64,000 nt of DNA. Origin: Fibrobacter succinogenes (GTDB lineage Bacteria; Fibrobacterota; Fibrobacteria; Fibrobacterales; Fibrobacteraceae). Below are positions 18,259 to 28,110 of the stretch, piece after piece; the first letter of the stretch is position 1; each line of letters begins with the position of its first letter. Under the pieces are notes generated by a model that did no database searches, was not told the DNA's origin, and was given only the letters and a program-made list of their open reading frames with translations. The stretch covers positions 1-64,000 of the forward strand of contig CACWPM010000010.1 in the NCBI GenBank assembly GCA_902762795.1, in the 5' to 3' direction. Both the position numbers and the translations under genes were made by a program.

Positions 18259-21200
18259 TTAGCGAACGTTTACGCGCCTGTAGCCGAGTCCGACTTTGAC
18301 GACGTATGAACCGGATGTCGGTACTTTTATGCGGGCGCCTTTGTCGCTTAATTCGCCGACAGAAAGTACTTGCCCTTTCATGTCCATGACAGCATAACGT
18401 TTGGCTAGGCTTGGCAGCGTCTCGTCCATGACTATTTCGAATTCGAACGGCGCTGTCATCTTGACACGGAACGAGGGCTTTGCGTATATGATTCCACCGT
18501 TGCCGTTATCGCTGGAGCTGGACGAGTGAATAGGATATATATATTGGGAACTGCTGGATGTTGTTATTCCGTTCCAGAATGACGAGGACGATTTATTGTT
18601 CTGGGAGCTAGAGGAAGTTGCCTTCTTGCTGGAACTGGATTTTGGCTTTGTGGAGCTGCTGGAGGTCCTGCTCGAACTGGATACAACCTTGCTAGAGCTG
18701 CTTGAAGAAACTTCTACAACATCGATGACCTTGATCGTGATATCGCTGGTGGACCTGCTTCCTTCGGCGTCCTCGACGCTTGCGGAAATGATAAAGTTCT
18801 GCATTTTTTCGTAATCGATGGTTGCGTTCTTGGCGACCCTGATTTCGCCATTCGAAGAAACGGTTACATACGAATTATTCTTGTTTAGCATGAACGAAAG
18901 ATTGGTGTCGCCATCGGGGTCTTTTGCTTTGATGGTTCCGATAAGGGTGCCTTCCTTGGAATTTTCTTTGACACTGAATTCCGTACTTGTGATTGCAGGG
19001 GGCTCATTTATGTTAAGGAGTGTAATCGTGATGTTTTGCGTTGTCTTGAGATCGCGATTATTTAGAGAATCCTTGTCCGACAAGGCGACTGTGAGCTCGA
19101 ATGTATGAAAATCCTCTTCATAGTCGAAGTCGTACTTGGCAAAAATCTCTCCCTGTTCGGTAATGCCGAACAAATTAGTGTCTCCTCCTTCTACGGTGAA
19201 TATGTTGTTTGTGAAAGCCTTGGCGGTATCGGTATCGCTGGACTTGAGTTCTCCGACGATGAAGTTTTTACCACTGCCTTCGTATAACGAGAATGTGCTG
19301 CTGCCCAAAATAACCGGCGCTTCGTTGACATCGTTGACCTTTATCGTGATGTCAGCAGTATTGAAAAATGAAGGGTCTTCGCCATCCGCAGCTACGACGC
19401 GGACTACATATTCATTTTTGATTTCGTGGTCCAGAATGCTATCCGCGGCCAACTTGATAGTACCGTTTTGATCGATTGTAAATGCCGTGTAATCATCGGT
19501 TGTGCCGACTGCCGCGAGGGAATATGTAGGCAACGAACAAGTTGTGCTGAATGTTCCTTTGCAATCGTCATCTTCAGTAGTGATCGTTTCGACTATTGTT
19601 CCGGCCAATGTGTTTTCGTCAATTGACAAAGTCGGTATGCTTTCCGGAAATTGGGGTGCTTCGATTATGTTTGCTAGATTAACTGAAGTCGGTATTCTTT
19701 TCGTAAATTCTTTATCCGTAACGACAACCTCGAAGTTGTATTCGCTCTTGGTTTCATAGTCGAAGTTAATGCTATTGGCGGTAAGGATTTCACCAGAATT
19801 CTCATCGATGACGAATTGTGCGGCTTCTTCGCCTTCAAGCGAAAAATAGAGCGTCCCGAATGTTGTGCTGTATATATCGGGATCGCTTGCTTCGATTGAA
19901 CCCACTGAAGTTGCTGCTGCAATATTTTCGCTAATGGTGAATGCATAGGATGCATTTGCTATTACAGGGGGTTCGTTTGCATCGTTCACGCGCAATTGAA
20001 CCGTCTTGGTTACTACGTTTTCACTGCCGTCTGTTAACGTCAGCGTGACATCAAAGACGGCCCCGTTTTCAGTTGCCTTGTAAAGGGTCTCGTAATTCAG
20101 ATAATCTTTTGTCTGTATCACAAACTTGCTAACGTGATTTTCGTCGGTGGGTTCGGTTTGGATAGCCTGGAAAAGATTTTCGGCAGGATCTGCGCCCGGA
20201 TTGTTGTCTGTGATGGTAATTGTCAGCGTGTTGACATCGTTTGCGTCATCGTCGTAGACGAGAATGTTGTCTCCAGTCAACACCGTACCGCTTTCGTTTT
20301 CAACGACCTCGTAAAGATCCGAAACTGTCTTGAATTGGGGAGGCTCGTTTACGTTCGAGAGGTTTACCGTGATGTTGGCTGTTGCTGAATTTCCGTTTCC
20401 GTCTGACACGGAAACTTCGAATGTCCAGCTGGGTTTGGTTTCGTAATCCAGTGCGCTGCCATCGGTAACGGTAAGTTGGTTGGTCCCTGGATTGAAGCTG
20501 AAGGGGACGCCTTCTGTCACGACTGTGAATGTCAGAACATCGTCATTAGGGTCTGATGCTAAAACGTTGTCAACAATCGTTTCGCTTGTCCAATCGCTGC
20601 CGTCACCTTGTTTCTCTGCAAACGTGAATGTTTGGTTTTCGATAATTGGGTTGTCTTCATTTTGAGATGCGTTGTCGCATTCTCCAAGGGAAACTGCCGA
20701 AATCGTGACGATGTTGCTTTCTTTGTTTTCGTCTTCGAGTTCTTTGGCGATGAAGGAGTCGTAGCTAATTCGAATACCCGATTGTTGTGTTAGGTCCAAT
20801 TCACCATCACTGGGTGTCCACGTATACTGGGTCAGCGTGCTGAAGTCGATAAACGCCTGTGTGAAATCATTCTGGGCCGGCAGATTTGCGCCGTGGTAAT
20901 AGGTCCTGTTCGGTTGAACGAAATCTACACGGATCGGTTTTGTTGCTTTATACGTGAGACAAAGGCCTGTGTAACTTGAAAGATCGACTGTGGCGTCTGT
21001 TTGATTTTCTTCCTTCCAGCTAGAACCGAATCCTGCGAAACTTGTTTCAGATTCGTTTAAATCGAGATTCAGTATTGCTGAAAGTTCCTTGTAGCCTTCG
21101 TCTGTATTTTTTAGTTCTGCCGTTGTCGTTGAAGTCGTATCTGTAAACATGTACCAATCGGCGAGATGTAGGTCGTTGCCTTCGGGCATGTTGTAACTCC

Positions 21201-21288
21201 AGACGGTCGTGCTGGCGAAGCTGATTGACGATGCTATGCCAATCAAGGTTAGAAATGCCGTTTTAAAATTTAGTTTGTCAAATCTCAT
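18259..21288 (-). CDS. cadherin-repeat surface adhesin with Ser-rich linker
   Basis: A 1009-aa secreted protein. The ATG at 21288 is chosen because GAGGGGCG lies eight bases upstream and the signal peptide (FLTLIGIASSISFA) starts there. An N-terminal domain of about 190 residues opening TTVWSYNMPEGND is shared with the gene at 37945. Six or so cadherin-like repeats follow, each ending in an NVNEPPQF-type calcium motif and containing LDYETK. Then comes a poly-serine linker of about 75 residues and a 60-residue sorting-type tail (AVMDMKGQVLSVGEL ... SYVVKVGLGYRRVNVR). It is probably displayed on the surface and calcium-stabilised, with a role in adhesion inferred. It is 13 bp downstream of the PEGA/barrel gene and so is probably co-transcribed with it. 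Confidence 0.88.
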   Translation of the reverse strand: MRFDKLNFKTAFLTLIGIASSISFASTTVWSYNMPEGNDLHLADWYMFTDTTSTTTAELKNTDEGYKELSAILNLDLNESETSFAGFGSSWKEENQTDATVDLSSYTGLCLTYKATKPIRVDFVQPNRTYYHGANLPAQNDFTQAFIDFSTLTQYTWTPSDGELDLTQQSGIRISYDSFIAKELEDENKESNIVTISAVSLGECDNASQNEDNPIIENQTFTFAEKQGDGSDWTSETIVDNVLASDPNDDVLTFTVVTEGVPFSFNPGTNQLTVTDGSALDYETKPSWTFEVSVSDGNGNSATANITVNLSNVNEPPQFKTVSDLYEVVENESGTVLTGDNILVYDDDANDVNTLTITITDNNPGADPAENLFQAIQTEPTDENHVSKFVIQTKDYLNYETLYKATENGAVFDVTLTLTDGSENVVTKTVQLRVNDANEPPVIANASYAFTISENIAAATSVGSIEASDPDIYSTTFGTLYFSLEGEEAAQFVIDENSGEILTANSINFDYETKSEYNFEVVVTDKEFTKRIPTSVNLANIIEAPQFPESIPTLSIDENTLAGTIVETITTEDDDCKGTFSTTCSLPTYSLAAVGTTDDYTAFTIDQNGTIKLAADSILDHEIKNEYVVRVVAADGEDPSFFNTADITIKVNDVNEAPVILGSSTFSLYEGSGKNFIVGELKSSDTDTAKAFTNNIFTVEGGDTNLFGITEQGEIFAKYDFDYEEDFHTFELTVALSDKDSLNNRDLKTTQNITITLLNINEPPAITSTEFSVKENSKEGTLIGTIKAKDPDGDTNLSFMLNKNNSYVTVSSNGEIRVAKNATIDYEKMQNFIISASVEDAEGSRSTSDITIKVIDVVEVSSSSSSKVVSSSSRTSSSSTKPKSSSSKKATSSSSQNNKSSSSFWNGITTSSSSQYIYPIHSSSSSDNGNGGIIYAKPSFRVKMTAPFEFEIVMDETLPSLAKRYAVMDMKGQVLSVGELSDKGARIKVPTSGSYVVKVGLGYRRVNVR

Positions 21289-21301
21289 TTTTCGCCCCTC
21301 T

Positions 21302-23269
21302 CTACAAGAACCAGTAAGTTGCATTTAGTTGTACTTGCAATGTCTTCGGAGAAGACTTGCTATTGCTTATGCGAGTGAGTCCAAGTACGAAGCGCAAATC
21401 AAAATCGAGGATGGATTTGCCGATGTTCCGGGTAACGCCTCCGCCTATGATCAAGTCAAATTCGGCGGCACTTAAACCCCCGTTTTCTGTATATATTTGC
21501 GTTCCGTATATGTCTGTGATTTTGACTTCGTTTTTTGAATATCCATTGAACGAAAGCATTGGACCGGCTTCGAAATAAATGTTGTTCGGAATTACGATTC
21601 TTGCAAGTATTGGCAAGTCAATGTTCAGCTGTGTCGAAGAGTATTCGATTTCCAGGTCGGATTTTTCAGTTCTTTCGGAATTATTCCAGGACAAGGTAAC
21701 AGAAGGATTCGTCTTGCCTTTTCCTTTCCTGAGAGAAAGGTTCAAGTCTCCGCGCAGGTTGAACCGCTGCGATTGTATGAACATCCCGCTCATGCCGATT
21801 TTGAATCCGACACCCCAGTAGTTTTTCAGAAGATCTTCTGCCCCGCTAACGGCAAGGCTGTAATTTTCACCGTGCTTTATGTTATCTAAACCTAACTTTG
21901 AACTATGGAAATCGTTGTACAGGAGACCGACAGTGGCGCCGCCCCAGAAACGCTTGGGATAGTTTTTCTCAGGTGCAAGAGTGTCTTTTTTGACGGAATC
22001 CGGATAAACGATTTGGTTTTCCTGTACCGTGGAATCGGGCGCGACCTGTTGAAGTGTATCCTTTATTTGTTCTGCGACAATGGGCTGAAGTTCTTTCAGT
22101 TCGTATGTTTTTTTGACGATTTCGTGCCACTTGATGTTGACGGGAATTTCTATGCGCGAGCCTTCATTTTCGATTTCGATTCTGGAACAGAGCGGGACCT
22201 CGCCTGCAAAAGGTGTCGATCCCGCGAGGTTTCCGTCGATAAATATCGGGAGCGCTTGGGGAACGCCATCCTTTGTAATGTCCAGTTCAAGTCCGCCGAT
22301 GCCGCGCTTTAGGGAATCCGATAGGGTTACCGTTTCGCCTTTTTGGATCATGATGTTGAGTTCGATCGGGTCGTAGCAGCCATGTGTTACGCGTACGGAA
22401 TATAATCCCGGAACGACTTCGTTTTTTTCAGAAGAGGCTTTCTTCTCGTTAATGAACGCCACTACCGGGAATTTATTCATGAATTCATCGGATATCTGCG
22501 GTACGATTTCTATGAAACCGACATTAGAAACAAGATTCAGCTTTATTATTTGTTCTTTGTCTGAAACATTGATGATTGTATCCAAGTCATCGAAGCGTTC
22601 TTTTGAAATGACAATTCTGTGTTCGCCGGCTTCTAGTTGGAGCTTGCAAGGAGTGCTTGTGCATTGCGGGTTTGCCCTGCCGTCGAATGTCGGGATGGCG
22701 CCTTCCGGATTGGTTTGTATTTCTACAATGAATTTCTGCGTAGCTTGAAACGAGAAGGAATTGTTTGTATTGACGTATCCGAACGCGCTCATGGCGTTGT
22801 CGCGGACTTTCCTGAAAAAGGCCGGGGACTGTTCCTTGATAATCTTTTCGATGTCATCGACGGATTCTCCCTTGCCCACAAAACTTGCGACGAGTTTGCC
22901 GCTTGCGGTCTCGTAGAGTTCTGCTGTTATCGCAAGGGATTTGCCGAACTGGGAGATGCGTGCTTGGGCCACGTAGTCGGCGGCGATGTTCTTGCCTGTT
23001 TCGGCAAGGCAACTTCCTTCGCAATCTTCTATGGATTTTCCCGGCGGGAGCATCACGTTGATGTTTTCTCGGGTCATGATGGTCCAGTTCTGCTCTGCAG
23101 GGAGAATGTTGACCGCCTGCCCGCGGAAAATGTCCGTCAAGTAAAGGCGCTCCTGCATGGTCAACAGGTCCTTAGGAGAAAGCGTTTCTAGAACCGCCAT
23201 GTACTTGGCGAAAACCAGACTAGGTAACAGCAATAGGAACGTTATTGCGAATGAGCAAATCTTGTTCAA
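21302..23269 (-). CDS. PEGA-domain protein with C-terminal outer-membrane barrel
   Basis: A 655-aa protein starting at a rare TTG (23269) behind GGGCGG; this start is needed to include the signal peptide (FAITFLLLLPSLVFA). Residues about 25-170 resemble the CsgG/TolB-like accessory domain of secreted regulators (ENINVMLPPG..., LAETGKNIAADYVAQARI). One clear PEGA repeat follows (NPEGAIPTFDGRANPQCTSTPCKLQLEAGEH), with further beta units. The last 200 residues are amphipathic strands ending NATYWFL, an outer-membrane barrel. It is first in an operon with the cadherin adhesin and may anchor or export it (inferred). Confidence 0.75.
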   Translation of the reverse strand: MNKICSFAITFLLLLPSLVFAKYMAVLETLSPKDLLTMQERLYLTDIFRGQAVNILPAEQNWTIMTRENINVMLPPGKSIEDCEGSCLAETGKNIAADYVAQARISQFGKSLAITAELYETASGKLVASFVGKGESVDDIEKIIKEQSPAFFRKVRDNAMSAFGYVNTNNSFSFQATQKFIVEIQTNPEGAIPTFDGRANPQCTSTPCKLQLEAGEHRIVISKERFDDLDTIINVSDKEQIIKLNLVSNVGFIEIVPQISDEFMNKFPVVAFINEKKASSEKNEVVPGLYSVRVTHGCYDPIELNIMIQKGETVTLSDSLKRGIGGLELDITKDGVPQALPIFIDGNLAGSTPFAGEVPLCSRIEIENEGSRIEIPVNIKWHEIVKKTYELKELQPIVAEQIKDTLQQVAPDSTVQENQIVYPDSVKKDTLAPEKNYPKRFWGGATVGLLYNDFHSSKLGLDNIKHGENYSLAVSGAEDLLKNYWGVGFKIGMSGMFIQSQRFNLRGDLNLSLRKGKGKTNPSVTLSWNNSERTEKSDLEIEYSSTQLNIDLPILARIVIPNNIYFEAGPMLSFNGYSKNEVKITDIYGTQIYTENGGLSAAEFDLIIGGGVTRNIGKSILDFDLRFVLGLTRISNSKSSPKTLQVQLNATYWFL

Positions 23270-23392
23270 GGTAACCGCCCTTTTTTGTAAAGGAAAAATG
23301 GTAAAAAAAAACTTAGAAAAAAATAAATTCTGATTTTTTCCTTTAATTTTTTTTCATAAAAAAAAGAACCCAAAAGTCTTGTCCCCGCTATT

Positions 23393-23431
23393 TGCAAAAA
23401 AGAACACCTCGGTATGAACCGGGGTGTTTCT
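23393..23431 (-). terminator. intrinsic terminator of the RavA-like gene
   Basis: On the minus strand, a 12-bp stem (GAAACACCCCGGT against ACCGAGGTGTTC, one wobble) with a TCAT loop is followed by TTTTTT. It lies 24 bp after the stop codon at 23455. Confidence 0.8.
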
Positions 23432-23454
23432 TGATTTAGCTCATGGCTTGCAGA

Positions 23455-25047
23455 TTATTTTGCGGGACTTGTTGGAGGTTGCGGAGCCTGGGCGGTCTGA
23501 GGCGCTTGCGGGGCTTGCTGCTTTGCTTCGCTTGCAGCAGGTTTTGCTGCGTGCTGCTTTCCGACCAGATTTGGAGTCTTGAGCATGTTGTTCGAAAATG
23601 AAGAAATGGTTTCGCTTGCTTTTTTGATGGTCTTGATGATGTTCGCCGTGTTGTCGAACTGTGCCTTGATATCATCCTGGACGGCGTTGAACATCTGCGT
23701 AAAGCAGAATAAATCGTCCTTGGATTCGTTGAAGAGTTTATATGTATTCCGGAGTGCGACCAGGTTTGCGGTTTCGCGGTCCATGGACTGCTTGATTTCT
23801 TCGTTCAGCGCATCGCGGATGACTTTCTTTTCTTCGATAATCTCGGGTGCGTTTTCTCTCAGGATGTATGTCGGGAGCGTGCCGAATTCCTCGAATTTGG
23901 CGGATGTGCCACTGGCCTGCTTGGCGTAACTGCGGAGTCCGCTGGTGCGGACTTGCGGGTCGATGGTGATGGTACAGTTTGAAGTGCCATGGTAATTGCA
24001 AAGTACGCGCTTTTCGATTTGGTGAAGCTCGTTATACGGGTTGAACTCCACGTCGGTCTCGATGTATTTGAGTGGCGCATAAAGCGGTACCGATTCGCCT
24101 GCAATCGTGATGCGGTAGGCGAGGCACTTTTCACCGTTGAACGGCTTGGTTTCGTAAAGGTTGTTCGAACTGTGGACGAGATGCTCCACGCGCATGAGCA
24201 GGTCGTCTGCATCGTATGGCTTTTCGAGGAGGCTCGGCGTGTTCTTGTACAGTTGCGTCTTGAGTATTTCGCGGTAGCTCTTGGAAATAGCGGAGTTCGA
24301 TGCGCTGCGGCCCCAGATTGTAGTCCCGAGGAAGAATGTGTCGATGAGTTTTGTTTCGTTACGTCCGTTGAGGAATGCGATGGCCTTGATCATGTTCGAA
24401 AGGGCTATCCATTTGCGTATGGAAACGTAAACGCCGTTGCTTGAACAAATTTCTGCAACCTTGCCGATGACGGCGAGTGTATTCGGGGAAAGGGTAACCT
24501 TGTTTATTTCCTTGAGCCATTGCGCCTGTTCTTCGGCACTGATGGCGATTTGCGGAGGCAGGATCACGTTGCTGTTGCCGTCGCTAATCTGGAGGAGCGT
24601 GCAAAGCGCGTCGGATGAAATGTTTTCGGGCAGCATGATGGTAAGCGTGACTTGGTCGCTTACTTCGGAACGGCTCAATGCGGATTCCGGCTTTTGGTCG
24701 CCCGAGATGATGATGGAATTGTTTTCGTGGTCGTGGATGACGATTTGGAGGCTGTTCTTGCTCTGTTCATCGCTTGGCGCAAAGTTGTCAAAAATAATCA
24801 GGTTGTAGTCATTGATGTTGTCCGGAAGCTGTTTTTGCTTTTTGCCGAGCCTTAGAATTTTGGCGTCCTTGAATGCGCTTGAGATCCTGCGGATAATAAG
24901 GGAGCTTCCGCAGCCGGGACGACCATACAGATAGAAGGGTTCCTGGATAAGCGTGGTGAGGAAGCCCAACTGCACATAATATTCCCTCTCAGGAATATTT
25001 TTTGTGATTGTTTGAAGAAGTTCGGCAAAGCGTTGACGCAAGTTCAT
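23455..25047 (-). CDS. RavA/MoxR-like protein with degenerate ATPase motifs
   Basis: A 530-aa cytoplasmic protein; ATG at 25047 after CAGGGAGAG. The order of blocks follows RavA: an N-terminal helix leading to the P-loop, then an AAA lid with SIRKWIALSNMIKAIAFLNGR (compare [22 protein letters not shown] in RavA), then a C-terminal beta/helical domain. The ATPase core is damaged: Walker A reads GRPGCGSS (42-49), with Ser where the essential Lys belongs, and Walker B reads IIFDN instead of DE. ATP hydrolysis is doubtful. The C-terminus is a long helix and then an Ala/Gln/Pro-rich tail. No VWA (ViaA) partner lies beside it. It is probably a pseudo-ATPase scaffold, or an ATPase that has drifted; the family call itself is moderately sure. 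Confidence 0.65.
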   Translation of the reverse strand: MNLRQRFAELLQTITKNIPEREYYVQLGFLTTLIQEPFYLYGRPGCGSSLIIRRISSAFKDAKILRLGKKQKQLPDNINDYNLIIFDNFAPSDEQSKNSLQIVIHDHENNSIIISGDQKPESALSRSEVSDQVTLTIMLPENISSDALCTLLQISDGNSNVILPPQIAISAEEQAQWLKEINKVTLSPNTLAVIGKVAEICSSNGVYVSIRKWIALSNMIKAIAFLNGRNETKLIDTFFLGTTIWGRSASNSAISKSYREILKTQLYKNTPSLLEKPYDADDLLMRVEHLVHSSNNLYETKPFNGEKCLAYRITIAGESVPLYAPLKYIETDVEFNPYNELHQIEKRVLCNYHGTSNCTITIDPQVRTSGLRSYAKQASGTSAKFEEFGTLPTYILRENAPEIIEEKKVIRDALNEEIKQSMDRETANLVALRNTYKLFNESKDDLFCFTQMFNAVQDDIKAQFDNTANIIKTIKKASETISSFSNNMLKTPNLVGKQHAAKPAASEAKQQAPQAPQTAQAPQPPTSPAK

Positions 25048-25126
25048 TTTTCTCTCCCTGATTCTTGTTTTTAAAAATACAATAAAAAAAGGAAATGGTT
25101 AAATAAAATTTGCATTCGGTTTTAAA

Positions 25127-26140
25127 TTATGCGGTCCGTTTGTCGATTATTACGTTTATGATGCTTTTAGTGCTGTTTGGAATGGTGATCTTTTGAATAG
25201 CTATGTGGAGCTTGGGGTGGGTAAGGATCGTTTTTGCCAGTCGGCAGGCGTCTTTTTGCGTGATGATGATGTCGCTGCCTTTGGCGAGTTCTTTTTTTAC
25301 GACTTGCGGAAAGCGCTTGTCGTGGTCGGGGCGGTTTATGGATTTGGCGATATGGATGCCGAATGCGCGAATGTCTTCGATGAAGCGGTCGGGGGAGCCC
25401 AGCCCGCAAATGGTTGTGGCGGTAAGCGCTGTCCCGGGAATATAGTTTGTTATGGATTCGATGGAAAATTTGATGTCGGGCGGGGAACCGTTTTTGCCGT
25501 AGCAGCCGATATGGGTGATTTCGCCTTCGTCATGGTCTTGCTTCAGGCTGCGGAAAGGGCCGTTAGGTATAAGCATTTTCCAGGAGGTCGGCGGTTCTTG
25601 CCAGTCAAGGCACAGACGGATGGCGCCTGAGAAACGGGAATCCTCGAAACCGTCGTCGCAAATGATGATATCGAATTTGTCCTGAATTTCTTTTGCCGTG
25701 GCGTAGCGGTTTTTGGTCGCGATGACTTTTACTTCGGGCGAAATTGCCGAAGTGTCGCATGTATCATGGCCTGGGAAATTTTGTTTGTTCGGGAAGCTCC
25801 GCCGGTTTGAAGATTGTTGCGGATTTTGAGCCAAGGCGTTTTCGAAATCCTGCTGCGCCATGATAAATTCATCCCAGGCGGCGCTGTGGCATAGGATGGC
25901 GACTTTTTTACCTTGTCCTTGAAAATGCTTTGCTAGCCAAATGGAGAACGGCGTCTTGCCGGCGCCACCCGCCAGGTAGCTTCCGACGATGAAAACAGGG
26001 GGGCGAAGTGCAGGCTGAGGTCGCAAAAAGAAATAATGATGACACTTGTACGCAATCCTGTAAAATGCGGCTGCGACAAGGTGGAACGGTTTTATTGCGA
26101 GTGACATTGGCCGTGCCTTGATGCTTGTGCTGGACTCCAT
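25127..26140 (-). CDS. lpxK: tetraacyldisaccharide 4'-kinase (lipid A 4'-kinase)
   Basis: A 337-aa inner-membrane-associated kinase that phosphorylates the 4' position of the lipid A disaccharide. The P-loop GSYLAGGAGKTP (53-64) has the LpxK form GGxGKTP, preceded by the usual hydrophobic N-terminal helix. The catalytic Asp-Asp-Gly is present in IICDDGFEDSRF; most relatives have DDGLQH here, so the two residues after the loop differ. An insertion of about 30 polar residues (near 100-130, QNPQQSSNRRSFPNK) is unusual. The start may be 26140 or the Met at 26107, and neither has a strong ribosome site. It lies 25 bp downstream of aroC on the same strand. Confidence 0.88.
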   Translation of the reverse strand: MESSTSIKARPMSLAIKPFHLVAAAFYRIAYKCHHYFFLRPQPALRPPVFIVGSYLAGGAGKTPFSIWLAKHFQGQGKKVAILCHSAAWDEFIMAQQDFENALAQNPQQSSNRRSFPNKQNFPGHDTCDTSAISPEVKVIATKNRYATAKEIQDKFDIIICDDGFEDSRFSGAIRLCLDWQEPPTSWKMLIPNGPFRSLKQDHDEGEITHIGCYGKNGSPPDIKFSIESITNYIPGTALTATTICGLGSPDRFIEDIRAFGIHIAKSINRPDHDKRFPQVVKKELAKGSDIIITQKDACRLAKTILTHPKLHIAIQKITIPNSTKSIINVIIDKRTA

Positions 26141-26165
26141 GTCGATGGATTATAGGTGCGCTCGC

Positions 26166-27329
26166 TTAAGGGAGTTTGTCGATAGCTTCTCTGGTCTTTT
26201 GGTTTTGAATAAGTGCTTCTATTTTGGCTTTGGCATTCTCGGTGCCGAGACAATGGTTGCGCTCTTGTTGCAGATAAAGGTCGGCAAGCACAAGCGCCGC
26301 CATGCTTTCCACGATCACGGGAGCGCGGACGGCGACACATGGATCGTGCCTTCCCTTGGCGGCGAGTTCGCCATTCTCGTAACCGCGACCGGCGGTATCT
26401 TGCGGTTTGGATATCGTGGCGGTCGGCTTGAACGCCATGCGGCAGTAAATCGGCTCTCCGTTGGAGATGCCTCCAAGGCTTCCGCCCGCGTTGTTTGTAC
26501 ACGTGTGGTAGGTGTTGTCTTTGGCGTAAATTTTATCGTTGTGTATGCTGCCGCGCATGCGGGCCGCAGCAAAACCGCTACCGATTTCGAATCCCTTACA
26601 TGCTGGGATAGAGAGCATCGCCTGTGCAAGGAGCGCATCGAGCCTGTCGAATACCGGTTCACCGAGGGCGACCGGGACGTTCTTGATGTATAGCGACACT
26701 GTTCCGCCAACGCTATCGCCGTTGGACTTCGCCTCGAGGATGGTTGCCTCCATCATTTTGCTCGCATCTTCGTCCGGGCAGCGGACGGGGGACGCCTCGA
26801 TTTGTTCAAGTGTGAGCTTACTCACATCCGGTTTCGGACAATCGATTTCCCCGACGGAAGCGACCCATGATAAAAATTCTGTTCCCGCGACAACCTTGAG
26901 GAACGCTTTCGCGACGGCGCCTGCGGCAACGCGACCTATGGTCTCGCGGGCAGAACTTCTGCCGCCGCCGCGATAATCGCGGAAACCGTACTTGAGATCG
27001 TAGCAGAGGTCTGCATGACCCGGTCTGTACCACTTGGCAATGTCGGCGTAGTCATTACTGTGCTGGTCTTCGTTCATCACGACGAAGGAAATGGGCGTAC
27101 CGGTCGTCTTTCCTTCGAAAACTCCGGAAAGGATTTTTACCGTATCTTTTTCGTTACGGGCGGTCGTGACTTTGCCTTGGCCCGGGCGCCTGCGGTTCAG
27201 CTCGGCCTGGATCATCTCTTCGGAGATCGGGAGACCGGCGGGGCATCCGTCGAGGACTGCTCCAACAGCAGGACCATGGGATTCACCCCATGTAGTGACA
27301 GAAAAAATCTTTCCAAATGAGCTTGACAT
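26166..27329 (-). CDS. aroC: chorismate synthase
   Basis: A 387-aa enzyme for the last shikimate step, EPSP to chorismate, using reduced FMN. Full-length, with family signatures GESHGPAVGAVLDGCPAGLPI near the start, RRRPGQGKVTTARNEKD, the RDYRGGGRSSARET block (about 125-138) and MRGSIHNDKIYA towards the end. The ATG at 27329 gives the canonical MSSSFGKIFSVTTWGESHG N-terminus. It probably heads a transcription unit with lpxK. A divergent gene starts 105 bp upstream at 27435. Confidence 0.97.
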   Translation of the reverse strand: MSSSFGKIFSVTTWGESHGPAVGAVLDGCPAGLPISEEMIQAELNRRRPGQGKVTTARNEKDTVKILSGVFEGKTTGTPISFVVMNEDQHSNDYADIAKWYRPGHADLCYDLKYGFRDYRGGGRSSARETIGRVAAGAVAKAFLKVVAGTEFLSWVASVGEIDCPKPDVSKLTLEQIEASPVRCPDEDASKMMEATILEAKSNGDSVGGTVSLYIKNVPVALGEPVFDRLDALLAQAMLSIPACKGFEIGSGFAAARMRGSIHNDKIYAKDNTYHTCTNNAGGSLGGISNGEPIYCRMAFKPTATISKPQDTAGRGYENGELAAKGRHDPCVAVRAPVIVESMAALVLADLYLQQERNHCLGTENAKAKIEALIQNQKTREAIDKLP

Positions 27330-27434
27330 GTGACCAAATATAGATACTAGTCCAAAAAAACTTTTTTTTAAGAAAAAATTTTGCTTACTTGGGAAAAAGT
27401 TTACTATCTTTTACAATATCTATAGGAGTCTATT

Positions 27435-28019
27435 GTGTCCAAATTTGGAATTGTCGTTACATTTTTGATTCTTGTGCTTTCACTCCATGTGCAAGCGCAG
27501 TCTCAAAATAATTTTGCCGGCATTCCGTTTGGCTCCTCCCGTGAAACAGTCATTGAAGAAATGATGAAAAAGGGCTACGAACCCTATGGCCAGACAGGCA
27601 TTGGCGAACGCGTGGTTATTCCCGTTTATATGTTCGGTGAACTGCCGGTCCAGGTCGATTTCATTTTCAACAAGAACGACAAGTTCTATGCGTTTGAAAT
27701 TCGTACGGGTCGGGTTGAACGAGCTCGTTTGAGCAAAACCTTTGAAGCTGTCGCCTATATGTCCGATCAGTTTACGCTCAAGTATGGCAAGGCTTCGGGC
27801 GCTCCGGCGATTAGTGAACTGTCTAGCCTCAAGGAAAACGTGCATAATCTGTACCAGGAATGGTTCTCGGTGAAGGCTCTTGATGCTTACACCGCCGTCA
27901 TCCAGAAGGGTAACCGCTATTATGCCGTGGGTTCAGTGACGCATCGACAGCTTGCAACGGAAGCTGAAAATAGCAAGCGTGTCCGTGAAAAGGCTTCTTC
28001 GGAAGTGCCGGCATTTTAA
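27435..28019 (+). CDS. small secreted protein of unknown function
   Basis: A 194-aa protein starting at GTG 27435, six bases after AGGAG. The signal peptide (IVVTFLILVLSLHVQAQ) is followed by a soluble domain. The opening NNFAGIPFGSSRETVIEEMMKKGY resembles the pattern in many small periplasmic proteins, where a short strand and helix bind a partner, but no named family is recognised. Terminator at 28049, so monocistronic. Confidence 0.78.
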   Translation: MSKFGIVVTFLILVLSLHVQAQSQNNFAGIPFGSSRETVIEEMMKKGYEPYGQTGIGERVVIPVYMFGELPVQVDFIFNKNDKFYAFEIRTGRVERARLSKTFEAVAYMSDQFTLKYGKASGAPAISELSSLKENVHNLYQEWFSVKALDAYTAVIQKGNRYYAVGSVTHRQLATEAENSKRVREKASSEVPAF

Positions 28020-28048
28020 TTTTCCAGAAATATTGAAAACTTAAAATC

Positions 28049-28071
28049 GACCCGAACGGGTCTTTTTTTTT
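28049..28071 (+). terminator. intrinsic terminator
   Basis: GACCC / GGGTC stem with a GAAC tetraloop, then nine T, 30 bp after the stop codon at 28019. Confidence 0.85.
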
Positions 28072-28110
28072 ATCTATTCCTTTAGAGCGAAAAATATTTT
28101 CATCAATGCA

